NCBI GenBank assembly: GCA_937991645.1
Contig: CALKPL010000032.1
Span: 1 to 44,565 of the forward strand
Reading direction: 5' to 3'
From: UMGS1783 sp900555065
GTDB taxonomy: Bacteria; Bacillota; Clostridia; Oscillospirales; UMGS1783
DNA: 44,565 bases
The translations under genes were made by a program, and so were the position numbers. Within the stretch, counting starts at the first letter, position 1, and the number at the start of each line of letters is the position of its first letter. The notes under the pieces are model-generated. The model did no database searches. It was given only the letters and a program-made list of their open reading frames with translations, and was not told the DNA's origin. Positions 8,041 through 15,969 of this stretch are shown in pieces.

Positions 8041-8586
8041 AAACTGTACGCTCTGTTTCATAGCAGGCTATTCTTATGCGGCAGGCATTTTCATACGCTC
8101 TTTCGGCCCCGCCCCATGCGCACCGGGTTCGGATGCCGGTACGAAAGCGGAATCCGGATGGAATCGCAGGCGTGCCCGGTGGAAACGCCCCTGCCGGGCG
8201 GCGGCAGCTTATGATTCTGCGGGATCTGATCGGCCTGCTGCAACCTGATTTGCCGGACCTTACCGGCCGGCTTTAAAGCGGTTTGGCCGGCTGAAAAGTC
8301 CGCAGGCAGCGCAAGCCGGAAACTTCTGGTCGCACGGCTGCGCGCTGGGCCAAGAGGCCCGGCGAATAAAGTCCATGCCGAAGCGCCGCCGCGCGGGGAC
8401 TCCGCCATGCCCAATGCGGACTGCGGCCGCAAACCGGTACTGACGCGATGCGGCGCCGGTGCGAACAACGCGGGAAAACGCGCTGGGCGCAGCGCGGCGG
8501 CAGGCCGCGCCCCGGTACCCCGCCACTTGTGAAAAAGCAACCCCGCTATGATAAAAGAACGATATTCAGGAAAAAGGAATTGGAGC
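8041..8586 (+). other. 546-bp gene-free GC-rich leader or untranslated transcript
   Basis: Lies between a strong promoter and the MFS gene. A 66-codon open frame at 8076-8276 lacks a ribosome binding site and has an unremarkable Arg/Pro-rich product. Many short GC-rich complementary segments occur, but GC-rich DNA gives those by chance. I could not match RNase P RNA, tmRNA, SRP RNA or 6S RNA signatures. Confidence 0.35.
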
Positions 8587-9804
8587 ATGCCGAAACTTAC
8601 TTACCGACACACCCTGTATGCAGGATACCTGGGCTATATTACGCAGGCGATCATGAACAACCTCACGCCCCTGCTCTTTCTCATATTCCGCGACAGCTTC
8701 GGGATCCCGCTGGAAAAAATCACGCTGCTTATTACGTTTAATTTTTTCGTACAGCTGTTTGTGGACTTTTTAGCGGCAAAATTCGCGGACAGGATCGGCT
8801 ACCGCAAATGCATTGTGTGCGCGCATATCTTTTCCGCAGCGGGCCTTGTCGGCCTGGCCGTATTCCCGTACCTCTTTTCGGACGCGTTTGCAGGGCTTGC
8901 CGCGGCCGTCATTCTGTACGCGGTAGGCGGCGGACTGATCGAAGTGCTGATCAGCCCGATTGTGGAGGCCTGCCCCACGCCCAATAAAGCGGCGGCCATG
9001 AGCCTGCTGCACTCTTTCTACTGCTGGGGGACCGTGCTGGTGATCCTGCTGTCAACGCTGTCGCTGACCCTGTTCGGAAAGGCGAGCTGGCGCCTGCTGG
9101 CCTGCCTGTGGGCGGTCGTGCCCGCCGCCAACGCGCTGCTGTTCGCCCGCGTCCCCATCGCGACGCTGACGCCGACGCACGAAGGCATGGCGCTCAGAGA
9201 ACTGTTCTCAATGAAACTGTTCTGGCTCTTTGTCGCGCTGATGGTTACGGCCGGCGCGTGCGAACAGGCAATGAGCCAGTGGGCCTCTGCCTTTGCGGAG
9301 AGCGGTCTCGGCGTGTCCAAGGCGGCCGGCGATCTTGCCGGACCCTGTCTATTCGCGGCGCTTATGGGCCTTGCCCGCGTCTTTTACGCAAAGTACAGCG
9401 AGCGGGTACGCCTTCTGCCGTTTATGATCGGCAGCGGCGCGCTCTGTATCGGCTCCTATCTGCTTGCCGCTCTGGCCCCCGTCCCCCTGCTCTCGCTGGC
9501 AGGCTGCGCCCTGTGCGGCCTGTCTGTCGGGATCCTGTGGCCCGGCGTATTCAGCATTGCGGCGGCACAGTGCCCGCGCGGCGGGACCGCGCTGTTCGCG
9601 CTGCTCGCCCTCGCCGGCGACCTGGGCTGCGCGGGCGGGCCCACCGCAGTGGGCCTGGTGGCCGGCGTGCATGGCGACGATCTCAAAGCCGGCCTGCTCG
9701 CCGCAGCCGCGTTTCCGGCCGTTCTCACCCTGTGCAGCGTCCTGCTGCAACGTCGGATCCGCCCGCAGCGACAAAGCGGCCCCGGCGTGAAAGTCCGGCC
9801 CTAG
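8587..9804 (+). CDS. Major facilitator superfamily transporter
   Basis: 405 residues forming about twelve hydrophobic helices, the usual MFS layout. After TM2 comes the family loop motif in the form AAKFADRIGYRK (residues about 63-74), the MFS motif A. The sequence begins MPKLTYRHTLYAGYLGYITQ; the ATG at 8587 was chosen because AAAAAGGAATTGGAGC lies before it and upstream codons are poor. No substrate can be read from the sequence and no catabolic genes adjoin it. It is monocistronic, with the distant promoter at 8012-8040 and possibly a weak closer one. Confidence 0.85.
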   Translation: MPKLTYRHTLYAGYLGYITQAIMNNLTPLLFLIFRDSFGIPLEKITLLITFNFFVQLFVDFLAAKFADRIGYRKCIVCAHIFSAAGLVGLAVFPYLFSDAFAGLAAAVILYAVGGGLIEVLISPIVEACPTPNKAAAMSLLHSFYCWGTVLVILLSTLSLTLFGKASWRLLACLWAVVPAANALLFARVPIATLTPTHEGMALRELFSMKLFWLFVALMVTAGACEQAMSQWASAFAESGLGVSKAAGDLAGPCLFAALMGLARVFYAKYSERVRLLPFMIGSGALCIGSYLLAALAPVPLLSLAGCALCGLSVGILWPGVFSIAAAQCPRGGTALFALLALAGDLGCAGGPTAVGLVAGVHGDDLKAGLLAAAAFPAVLTLCSVLLQRRIRPQRQSGPGVKVRP

Positions 9805-10269
9805 TCCATCGCACGAAAAGGAAAGCGCTTACGTGCCGGGCCAGGCGTGGAATGCGAAGCGGATATACCGACTCTCCGGTTGTGGCGCAATGATTTTACG
9901 ACGCCTGTATCGCTTTTACGCGCAATATGCAAGCGTCGCGTATGTTGACAGCGGCCATTGGCCGCGCGCAGCCCGGCCGCCGCATCCGCCGTTTATGCAG
10001 CCGGGCGCCGTATAGGCAAACATGGCAACGGAAGCGCACCGGTCGGCGGCGCCCCCCGGCGGGATACCGCAAACAGCTTTTGTGAGATGTGCCCATACCG
10101 TCTTATCCGGTATCAAAACTACTATATCCGGGCGGACAGCGCGATTTTGACGTCATACGCCGCTATATCGCAAGGCGTACGGCTCTGCCGGCAGATCTGC
10201 AGCTGCGGACCCGGAGGGCGTGACGATTGGTCCCGCAACCCAGGCGCATCGCATGAACCCCTGCCCTGC
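9805..10269. other. Gene-free GC-rich stretch
   Basis: No gene, repeat or RNA that I recognise. A near-palindrome GGAAAGCGCTTACG at 9820-9833 resembles a catabolite-response element but has mismatched ends and no suitably placed gene. Confidence 0.4.
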
Positions 10270-10307
10270 AAACGCCCCCCCCGCAAGCAGACTTGCGGGG
10301 GGCGTTT
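10270..10307 (-). terminator. Strong GC-rich terminator of the metal-efflux operon
   Basis: AAACGCCCCCC and CCGCAAG pair with CTTGCGG and GGGGCGTTT around a short loop, immediately after the stop of the last leftward gene at 10312. Positioned to end the operon; the T-tract is short. Confidence 0.75.
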
Positions 10308-10311
10308 CGGA

Positions 10312-10488
10312 CTATAGGACTTCCAGCAGAAGTTTAACGAGCATGCCGATCAATACGACCCCGCCGGCGACGCTGATAATCCCGTAGACCCTGCGGGACT
10401 CCCCATCGTCTCTTTCCCGGATAAGATAATACAGGCCGAACACGGCAACGGCCGCGCCGATGAGCATACCAACGATACTGACGATCAT
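10312..10488 (-). CDS. Small two-helix membrane protein coupled to the metal ATPase
   Basis: 58 residues with two hydrophobic helices (about 2-22 and 36-56) separated by a charged loop, LIRERDDGESRRVYG. Its ATG overlaps the stop of the P1B ATPase in the sequence ATGA (10485-10488), a typical translational-coupling arrangement. No known family is recognised. Position suggests an accessory to the pump, for example a stabilising subunit; this is inference. It would be missed by length cut-offs because it sits at the end of a longer shadow frame. Confidence 0.65.
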   Translation of the reverse strand: MIVSIVGMLIGAAVAVFGLYYLIRERDDGESRRVYGIISVAGGVVLIGMLVKLLLEVL

Positions 10489-12362
10489 TTCTTTTTCCTC
10501 CATTTCAACAGCAATGCGGAATTGATAATGACAAGCACAGAGCCTGCGTTGTGGACGAGCGCGCCGACCACAGGGCTGAGAACGCCCAGCACTGCCAGCG
10601 CGATGGCGACAAAATTCAGGCCCATGGAAAAGGCTAGATTCAGCTTGATTGTCGTCATCATCCGCCTGGACAGGGCAATCAGGTGCGGAAGTTCTCTGAC
10701 CTCGTCGTTCACAAGCGCAATATCGGCGGCGTCCACAGCAATATCGCTGCCGACGCCGCCCATGGCGATGCCAACCATTGCCTTTTTCAGCGCGGGCGCG
10801 TCGTTGATGCCGTCGCCGATCATGCACACAGGGCAGCCGCCGCTTTGGCACTTATCGATATAGCGCAGTTTGTCCTCCGGCAGGCAGTTGGCGTGCACTT
10901 CGCGGATACCCAGCAGCTGCGCAATATGGTTTGCAGCGTTCTCATGGTCCCCTGTGAGCAAAACGGGACGGACGCCGATTTCCCCAAGCCGTTGCACCAT
11001 GCCTTCGCTCTCTTCCCGAATCGTGTCGGACAAGACAAGGTAGCCGGCCGGCGCATCGTCTGCCGCGAGATAGATCACAGTGCACCCTTGCCGTATATAT
11101 GCGTCGGAGCCCGCCACAGGCGCGGAAAATATGCCCCGTTCCTTCATAAGCTCGGCGTTGCCGGCGAGCAGTGCATGCCCGTCGGCCAATGCAGAAACGC
11201 CGCGCCCCGGCATCATTTGGAATTCCGACGGCGGCGCAAGCGCCTCGCCGCCGCTCTGCCCATAACTGCGCACAATCGCCTTGCCCAGCGGATGTTCGGA
11301 TAACTGCTCTGCGGCGGCGGCGAGCCGGAACACCGCATCAGCTGTAAACTGTTCCGAAACGCTCTCCACTGCAATCACCTGCGGCGTTCCGTACGTAAGC
11401 GTACCCGTCTTGTCAAACGCGACGCGTCCGACCTGCGCCAGCCGCTCCAGCGCGTCGCCTTCCCGCACCAGAAACCCGTGCCGCGTCGCGTTGCCGATAG
11501 CCGCCATAATCGCCGTAGGCGTAGCCAGTACCAGCGCGCACGGGCAGAACACGACCAGAATCGTAACGGCGCGGATGATCTGTCCGCTGATCGCCCAGGT
11601 CAACGCGGCGGAAGCCAGCGCAATCACAACGATCCAGGTCGCCCAGCGGTCTGCAAGGCTGACAATCCTGGCTTTGCTCGCATCGGCCGACTGCACAAGC
11701 TGAACCATGCGCTGGATAGAACTGTCCTCGCCCACCCTTGTCGCCTTCATTTCAAACGCGCCGAACTGATTGACCGTACCGCTGGACACTTCGTCGCCGG
11801 CCGTTTTATCGACCGGCAGGGACTCTCCCGTCATCACCGCCTGATTGACGGAAGTCTGCCCCGACAGGATGACCCCGTCGACAGGGATTGTCTCGCCGGG
11901 CAGCACGCGAAGCACATCGCCCACCTGCACCTGGTCCGCTGGGACTACCGATTCCCTGCCGTTTTGTAATACCCGTGCCGTCTGCGGCGTCAAATGCACA
12001 AGCTTCTCAATACCCGCGCGTGCTTTTGCAACCGTCCGGTCCTCAAGCAGCGCGCCGATCTGCATAATGAATGCGACTTCGCCCGCGGCAAAATACTCCC
12101 CAATACAGACGGAGGCGATCAGCGCCAGGGATACCAAAACATCCGCCTTGATGTCAAATGCAGTCACAAGACCAATGATTGCATCCAGCAGAATGGGAAC
12201 ACCGCACAGAAGAATCGCCACCCAGGCGATATCGAAGGGCAGCGTCACCGCTTTTGTCAGACTCAGAAGGAGCGCGACTGCCGAAACGCATAAAAAAGCG
12301 ATATCTCGTTTTACGCCGCCCAGTTCTGAAAGCCGTTCCAGTTTCTCCATGAAAGATTTCAT
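10485..12362 (-). CDS. Heavy-metal-translocating P1B-type ATPase
   Basis: 625 residues from the ATG at 12362 (AGAAGGA upstream). An inner-membrane metal exporter with the CPC ion-binding motif in CPCALVLATPTA, DKTGTLTYG phosphorylation site, the SEHPLGKAIV nucleotide-domain HP motif, TGD and GDGINDAPAL. No N-terminal metal-binding domain is present. The last two helices read GLNFVAIALAVLG and GALVHNAGSVLVIINSALLL: they lack the MxxSS signature of CopA copper pumps and the Lys/Asp pair of ZntA zinc/cadmium pumps. The HN(A)(G/S)S form is closer to what I recall for manganese-linked CtpC-type pumps, so the metal is left open. It is followed by a coupled small membrane protein and preceded by a CsoR-type regulator gene. 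Confidence 0.9.
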   Translation of the reverse strand: MKSFMEKLERLSELGGVKRDIAFLCVSAVALLLSLTKAVTLPFDIAWVAILLCGVPILLDAIIGLVTAFDIKADVLVSLALIASVCIGEYFAAGEVAFIMQIGALLEDRTVAKARAGIEKLVHLTPQTARVLQNGRESVVPADQVQVGDVLRVLPGETIPVDGVILSGQTSVNQAVMTGESLPVDKTAGDEVSSGTVNQFGAFEMKATRVGEDSSIQRMVQLVQSADASKARIVSLADRWATWIVVIALASAALTWAISGQIIRAVTILVVFCPCALVLATPTAIMAAIGNATRHGFLVREGDALERLAQVGRVAFDKTGTLTYGTPQVIAVESVSEQFTADAVFRLAAAAEQLSEHPLGKAIVRSYGQSGGEALAPPSEFQMMPGRGVSALADGHALLAGNAELMKERGIFSAPVAGSDAYIRQGCTVIYLAADDAPAGYLVLSDTIREESEGMVQRLGEIGVRPVLLTGDHENAANHIAQLLGIREVHANCLPEDKLRYIDKCQSGGCPVCMIGDGINDAPALKKAMVGIAMGGVGSDIAVDAADIALVNDEVRELPHLIALSRRMMTTIKLNLAFSMGLNFVAIALAVLGVLSPVVGALVHNAGSVLVIINSALLLKWRKKK

Positions 12363-12396
12363 AGCCCACCATCCTTCTGCCCCTTTGGGCACCCTT

Positions 12397-12426
12397 ATTA
12401 TACCCATAGGGGTATGGGTTTGTCAA
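12397..12426 (-). promoter_or_regulatory. ATPase promoter with a CsoR-type operator in the spacer
   Basis: Leftward TTGACA (12421-12426), 18 bp, TATAAT (12397-12402). The spacer contains the palindromic ATACCCATAGGGGTATGGGT (12400-12419), matching the C/G-tract dyads bound by CsoR/RcnR repressors. Binding there would block RNA polymerase directly. Confidence 0.8.
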
Positions 12427-12474
12427 GAGGGTAAAAAGAAAAGCGGCCATATGCAGCCGCTTTTCAGCGATAGG

Positions 12475-12750
12475 CTATCCCATATTTGCAAAACGTTCCA
12501 CTGCTTTTGTAAAATCTTCAATGGTCCTGTCTGCGTCGCCGTGTTCCAGGCCGTCCTTGACGCAGTGCCGGATATGTCCTTCCAGCACAACCTGGCCGCA
12601 CTTGTGCAGCGCGGCTTTCGCCGCGTTAAGCTGCGAAAGCACATCTTCGCAGGGCACATCCTCATCCACCATACGGTCAATCGCCTGGACCTGCCCAATA
12701 ATTTTTTTCAACCTGCGGTGCAGGTTATCTGCATCCATACATTGCTTCAT
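12475..12750 (-). CDS. csoR: CsoR/FrmR-family metal-sensing repressor
   Basis: 91 residues, an all-helical DUF156-type repressor. Family hallmarks are LKKIIGQVQAIDRMVDED near the N-terminus and LSQLNAAKAAL. Putative metal ligands are Cys34 (VPCEDV), His59 and Cys63 (EGHIRHC), the C-H-C set of copper-sensing CsoR. The ATG follows GGAGGCGGCGAC. It has its own promoter with a partial operator (TATACCCCTTTTAGTAT) and lies 112 bp upstream of the ATPase start, so it probably represses itself and the pump. Copper is suggested by the ligands, although the pump helices are not of the classical copper type. Confidence 0.88.
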   Translation of the reverse strand: MKQCMDADNLHRRLKKIIGQVQAIDRMVDEDVPCEDVLSQLNAAKAALHKCGQVVLEGHIRHCVKDGLEHGDADRTIEDFTKAVERFANMG

Positions 12751-12784
12751 GTCGCCGCCTCCATACTAAAAGGGGTATATGTAT

Positions 12785-12813
12785 ATTGTATCGGTTGTAC
12801 CGGCAAAAGTCAA
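12785..12813 (-). promoter_or_regulatory. Promoter of the csoR gene
   Basis: Leftward TTGACT (12808-12813), 17 bp, TACAAT (12785-12790), followed by a C-tract element (about 12764-12780) resembling a half CsoR operator. Confidence 0.75.
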
Positions 12814-13051
12814 CGCGAATTCGCGCAACTATACCGCTCCTCTCCGGCAAACCGGATCCTGATGCACCGTTATCCCGCGCTCTTTCGCCGCAACAGAACG
12901 CTCACGGCCGGCAACGCAGATGGAATAGCGAATCGATACCAGTCAAATTACCATTTCAGCTGCCTAACAGTAAACGATCAGTATTGTTTTATTAAAACGG
13001 GTATTAAGGAATCATTGCTTAATTTTATCCATATTTCCTTTATACCAGTTT
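12814..13051. other. Transition from GC-rich host DNA to low-GC element remnant
   Basis: No gene is supported. Composition turns AT-rich at about 12960, which may mark the left edge of the decayed element whose right end is at 13518. I found no second copy of the core sequence here. Confidence 0.35.
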
Positions 13052-13306
13052 TTAATATATATTTCTAAAGCGGTTCTCACGCTGTTTAGACCTTGCTTGC
13101 TCCAGCAAATCATCAATCCATTTATTGCCGAACACTTTGCGGATCAGCTTGTAATCTCGATTTTCAATACGCAGATTTTCATTTTCATCGGTCAATCTAC
13201 TATTGCTTTTTTCATATGCTCATTTTCTCAATAGAGATTCATTCGTTACAATCAGTCGGTGATAATCGTCAATCGCTTAAAAATACCTCACCACCAGCGT
13301 AGGCAA
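13052..13306 (-). pseudogene. 3' remnant of a MobV-type relaxase gene
   Basis: Leftward translation gives AIDDYHRL and then, in another frame, NENLRIENRDYKLIRKVFGN followed by KWIDDLLEQARSKQRENRFRN. The intact relaxase at 18083-19252 ends with the counterparts AIDDYQRL, RLREEIKDYKLLRKVFG and IDSLLEQARQSKQRGTRFRNN. The remnant carries a TAA in place of the Gln codon before AIDDY and at least one later frame disruption, and nothing upstream of the C-terminal coiled-coil part remains. It is a relic of a second, related mobilizable element. Confidence 0.85.
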
Positions 13307-13366
13307 AACTGTGTATCAAACTTGTAAAAAATCTTGCCGACTATATTGAGCAAGTGATATAAACAA

Positions 13367-13403
13367 AAAGAGCTATCTGACTTTCTAAATCAGATAGCTC
13401 TTT
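13367..13403. terminator. Bidirectional terminator at the end of the decayed element
   Basis: A perfect 14-bp stem, AAAGAGCTATCTGA (13367-13380) with 13390-13403, and a 9-nt loop, with A/T flanks on both sides. Confidence 0.75.
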
Positions 13404-13429
13404 GCTTATTCTTGAGATAACTCAAATAA

Positions 13430-13518
13430 TGTTGCCATTTTGTTGCCACTAAGGGCTTCAAAACGGCGAAAAGCCTTTATTTACGAGCTTTTTCAGTGGT
13501 GTGAAATCACTCCCACTC
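13430..13518. other. Attachment end of the decayed element (arm repeats plus core)
   Basis: Arm-like tandem repeats TGTTGCCATTTTGTTGCC at 13430-13447 precede a core-like ACTCCCACTC at 13509-13518. The end next to guaA has TGTTATCAAATTGTTATC and then ATTCCCACTC with the same distance (within 1 bp). I infer this is the former guaA-side end of an older element and now also the left junction of the intact one. Confidence 0.65.
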
Positions 13519-13717
13519 GACAAAGCCTAATCAATTTTGTTTAGAAATTATTCTCTGCCGTATTTGTGGTGCTTTTGATTATTTGATGTATCCATATTAT
13601 CCTGCCTATATGGGCTAATGTTATCAGTTTGTTATCGAGGTTGATAACACTTGCTCTGTAACTGAGGATAATAGCAATATGTTCCGACTCAAATTATAAG
13701 CAATTCCGTTTAGAAAA
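13519..13717. repeat. Left-end arm repeats of the intact element
   Basis: TGTTATCAGTTTGTTATC at 13619-13636 is nearly identical to the arm repeat at the guaA end (23634-23651), and is followed by an inverted GATAAC copy. These fit integrase arm-binding sites. Confidence 0.6.
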
Positions 13718-14587
13718 TCAATCATTTTTGTCCGTATCTTCAATCAGATTTTTCTTCAACGCTTCAATAGTATCCTGATTCCTTTTCAGGATTTCAAGTT
13801 GTCGATACGCCTTTTCTCTCAATATTTTCAATCTTTCAATTTTAGGCACTTCCTGTCTTATCAAATCTGCATTAGTATCTTCCAGATTTATTAAAACAAC
13901 CAGTTCCTCCGCCGAAGCAAAATCTCTGATATTAGGCGCTTTCCCACTTATTCCCTTTTCATTTTTCCATTGCGCCGCTGTTTTACCAAACAAAGCCATA
14001 TTAAGAATATCTGCCTCTGAAGCATATGTATAAGCCATTTCCTGCGGAGATAATGTCGGTGTTATCAGAAATTCTTTTACCGCATCTGTATGAATCCGAT
14101 AATTTATCTTTGAAAGCTCCCGTTTTGCGTCCCAACCTATCGCAAGCCGATTTGCTTCATCTTTCTTTAATCTCTGATAGTCTTTGATAATATAAAGTTT
14201 AAATTCTGGTGAAATCCAAGACGCAAATTCAAAAGCTATATCCGTGTGAGCATAAGTTCCGCCATATCGTCCTGATTTTGATACGATACCGATTGCGTCC
14301 GTTGCTTTTATCCATTGCTGCGGCGTCAATGTAAACGCATTATCACCCGATTCCGCTTTAAACCTATCGAATTCGATAGGTTTAAAATTGGGATTGTGAA
14401 TCTGTTCCCACAAACCCAAAAATGAAATAGTAGAATGATTCCGCATCCAGTTCGCAACCACAATAAAAGCATTATCTGGATTTTTATACTTAGCAATATC
14501 TGTTAATGATATGTAAGCTTCTTCATTTACGACATCACCCATTACTCTTATCTCTGTTCCGTTAGCATCTATTTTCATGTTTTTCAC
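13718..14587 (-). CDS. KilA-N domain protein
   Basis: 289 residues from a GTG at 14587, chosen because GAGGTG lies six bases upstream. The N-terminal two thirds follow the KilA-N domain of phage and large-DNA-virus proteins: EAYISLTDIAKYKNPDNAF, a WMRNHSTISFLGLWE segment, and GRYGGTYAHTDIAFEFASWI with SPEFKLYIIKDYQRLK. The C-terminus is a charged, helical, coiled-coil-like tail (about 240-289). KilA-N is a probable DNA-binding domain; the P1 kilA product is lethal when overexpressed. Here it is the last gene of the element's cargo, directly after a membrane-anchored unknown, and may be a defence or maintenance function. No activity can be asserted. Confidence 0.85.
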   Translation of the reverse strand: MKNMKIDANGTEIRVMGDVVNEEAYISLTDIAKYKNPDNAFIVVANWMRNHSTISFLGLWEQIHNPNFKPIEFDRFKAESGDNAFTLTPQQWIKATDAIGIVSKSGRYGGTYAHTDIAFEFASWISPEFKLYIIKDYQRLKKDEANRLAIGWDAKRELSKINYRIHTDAVKEFLITPTLSPQEMAYTYASEADILNMALFGKTAAQWKNEKGISGKAPNIRDFASAEELVVLINLEDTNADLIRQEVPKIERLKILREKAYRQLEILKRNQDTIEALKKNLIEDTDKND

Positions 14588-14626
14588 TACAATCACCTCA
14601 TAAAATTTTTATAACAACTAACAGAC

Positions 14627-15442
14627 CTATAATATTGATATTTCTTCTCGCCTTTTTAATTCATGTCCATAAAAAAATACCATTGGCTTCTCGCTTCTCC
14701 ATGTAATAACTCCACTACTGTTTTGATAATTGCAATATGCTCTGCATTTACATTTCGTCATCACATATTTATCGGTAATAATATTAAATTGTATTTCCAT
14801 AGTTAGTCTATTGTTCACAGTCCTTATATCATTTTCAAACTTTTCCTGATGACTTCTTGAAACAAGTAACTTACAATTAAACGCAATACCAGACTCCAAT
14901 ATCGCTACTCTTGTGTAGCCTTCTCGAACGTTTTTCATCCACAATGCGCTTTCTAATGTATTATTTTGATTATTACCAATAAAAAGAGAACAATCCGATA
15001 TATAAATTAAAGATGGCGTTGCCTGTATAGAATCAGAAATTTTTTTAAGGTTTATTTCTACACTATATCCAGATGGGCACTCATCTTTATTATCAATCTC
15101 CTGTAAAATTTGTTCAGAATGTATTTCATAATTTACTGGCATAGAAACCTTTGGTTTGATTTGTATTTCATCAATCAGCACCATACAACTATTTGTGGCA
15201 ATATAATTATTACTTTCCATTTCTTTTAGTTTTTCGTTTTGCCAATATGCAACTAAACTTAACACAAAAGTGCTTATTGATCCTGCCATAGCACCAACAT
15301 AATTCAACGCATCGCCCGCTGACCATTCGGCACTAAAAATGCCCTCTGTCCTTATTTTAAATAGCAGATTGACTACAAAAGCTAACGCTATAGCTCCACA
15401 AATAGAGCATAAACTTATGAAAATATACTTATTATTTTTCAT
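14627..15442 (-). CDS. Membrane-anchored protein of unknown function
   Basis: 271 residues with two N-terminal transmembrane helices (about 6-29 and 47-68) around EGIFSAEWSAGDALNYVGA, then a soluble domain of ~200 residues rich in beta-type sequence with several cysteines (near KCKCRAYC). A (W/D)xLNYxGxxxG second helix is common in otherwise unrelated Firmicutes membrane proteins. I recognise no family for the soluble part. A purine-rich ribosome binding site (AGAGGGAAAAGGG) precedes the ATG. It lies 39 bp upstream of the KilA-N gene in the same direction, so the two could act together. Confidence 0.7.
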   Translation of the reverse strand: MKNNKYIFISLCSICGAIALAFVVNLLFKIRTEGIFSAEWSAGDALNYVGAMAGSISTFVLSLVAYWQNEKLKEMESNNYIATNSCMVLIDEIQIKPKVSMPVNYEIHSEQILQEIDNKDECPSGYSVEINLKKISDSIQATPSLIYISDCSLFIGNNQNNTLESALWMKNVREGYTRVAILESGIAFNCKLLVSRSHQEKFENDIRTVNNRLTMEIQFNIITDKYVMTKCKCRAYCNYQNSSGVITWRSEKPMVFFYGHELKRREEISIL

Positions 15443-15472
15443 ATCCCTTTTCCCTCTATAACTTTCTTTTTC

Positions 15473-15946
15473 CTACTTCAGCCGACAAATCATTATGTAT
15501 TCTTCTTCATTTTCGTCTACAATTTCAAATCCTACTTTCTTATACATATCAACCGCATAATTTGCTTTCTGTACAGATAAAGATGTCTGCTTATATCCTT
15601 TTTCTTTTAGAAATTGCAGCATAGTTCTCATAAGCACTGTACCAATACCCAATTTTCTGTATTCCTCATAAAATGATATGGCAAGCGACGGTGTTTCATT
15701 ATCAATATGCCCATAATCATTCATAATACGCACCCACACCGCACCTACAATCTTTCCTTTTACTTCCGCAACTAAGCACCAATCATCTTCTTTTCCAAAA
15801 TCGGCAATATATATTTGCAACTCCGACTGTTCAATAATAGATTTTGGCGGTTTTTTCATCCCTTTTGGAATAAAAATCGCTTCATACAAAAAGTCAGATA
15901 ATACTGAATATTCACTTTCTTTGATTTCTCGTATTTTATAGTCCAT
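15473..15946 (-). CDS. GNAT-family N-acetyltransferase
   Basis: 157 residues from the ATG at 15946 (GGGAAAAG upstream), the normal GNAT beginning (MDYKIREIKESEYSVL). An in-frame ATG at 15973 overlaps the preceding stop as ATGA and is the alternative start. Acetyl-CoA motif A is visible as SFYEEYRKLGIGTVLMRTML, followed by the closing VGFEIV strand. The substrate is unknown. First of three acetyltransferase-type genes, counted from the left, in this cassette, interleaved with a metallo-beta-lactamase-fold gene. Confidence 0.85.
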   Translation of the reverse strand: MDYKIREIKESEYSVLSDFLYEAIFIPKGMKKPPKSIIEQSELQIYIADFGKEDDWCLVAEVKGKIVGAVWVRIMNDYGHIDNETPSLAISFYEEYRKLGIGTVLMRTMLQFLKEKGYKQTSLSVQKANYAVDMYKKVGFEIVDENEEEYIMICRLK

Positions 15947-15969
15947 ATTCTTTTCCCGTACAACCACTG

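Noticed and set aside
8122..8140. tRNA T-arm-like sequence ACCGGGTTCGGATGCCGGT
   Set aside because: No D-arm, anticodon arm or acceptor stem could be placed around it.
8091..8588. 165-codon leftward open frame
   Set aside because: Arg/Pro-rich product, no ribosome binding site, and it opposes the strong promoter and the MFS reading direction.
9820..9833. Catabolite response element GGAAAGCGCTTACG
   Set aside because: End positions mismatch the consensus and it lies after, not before, the nearest gene.
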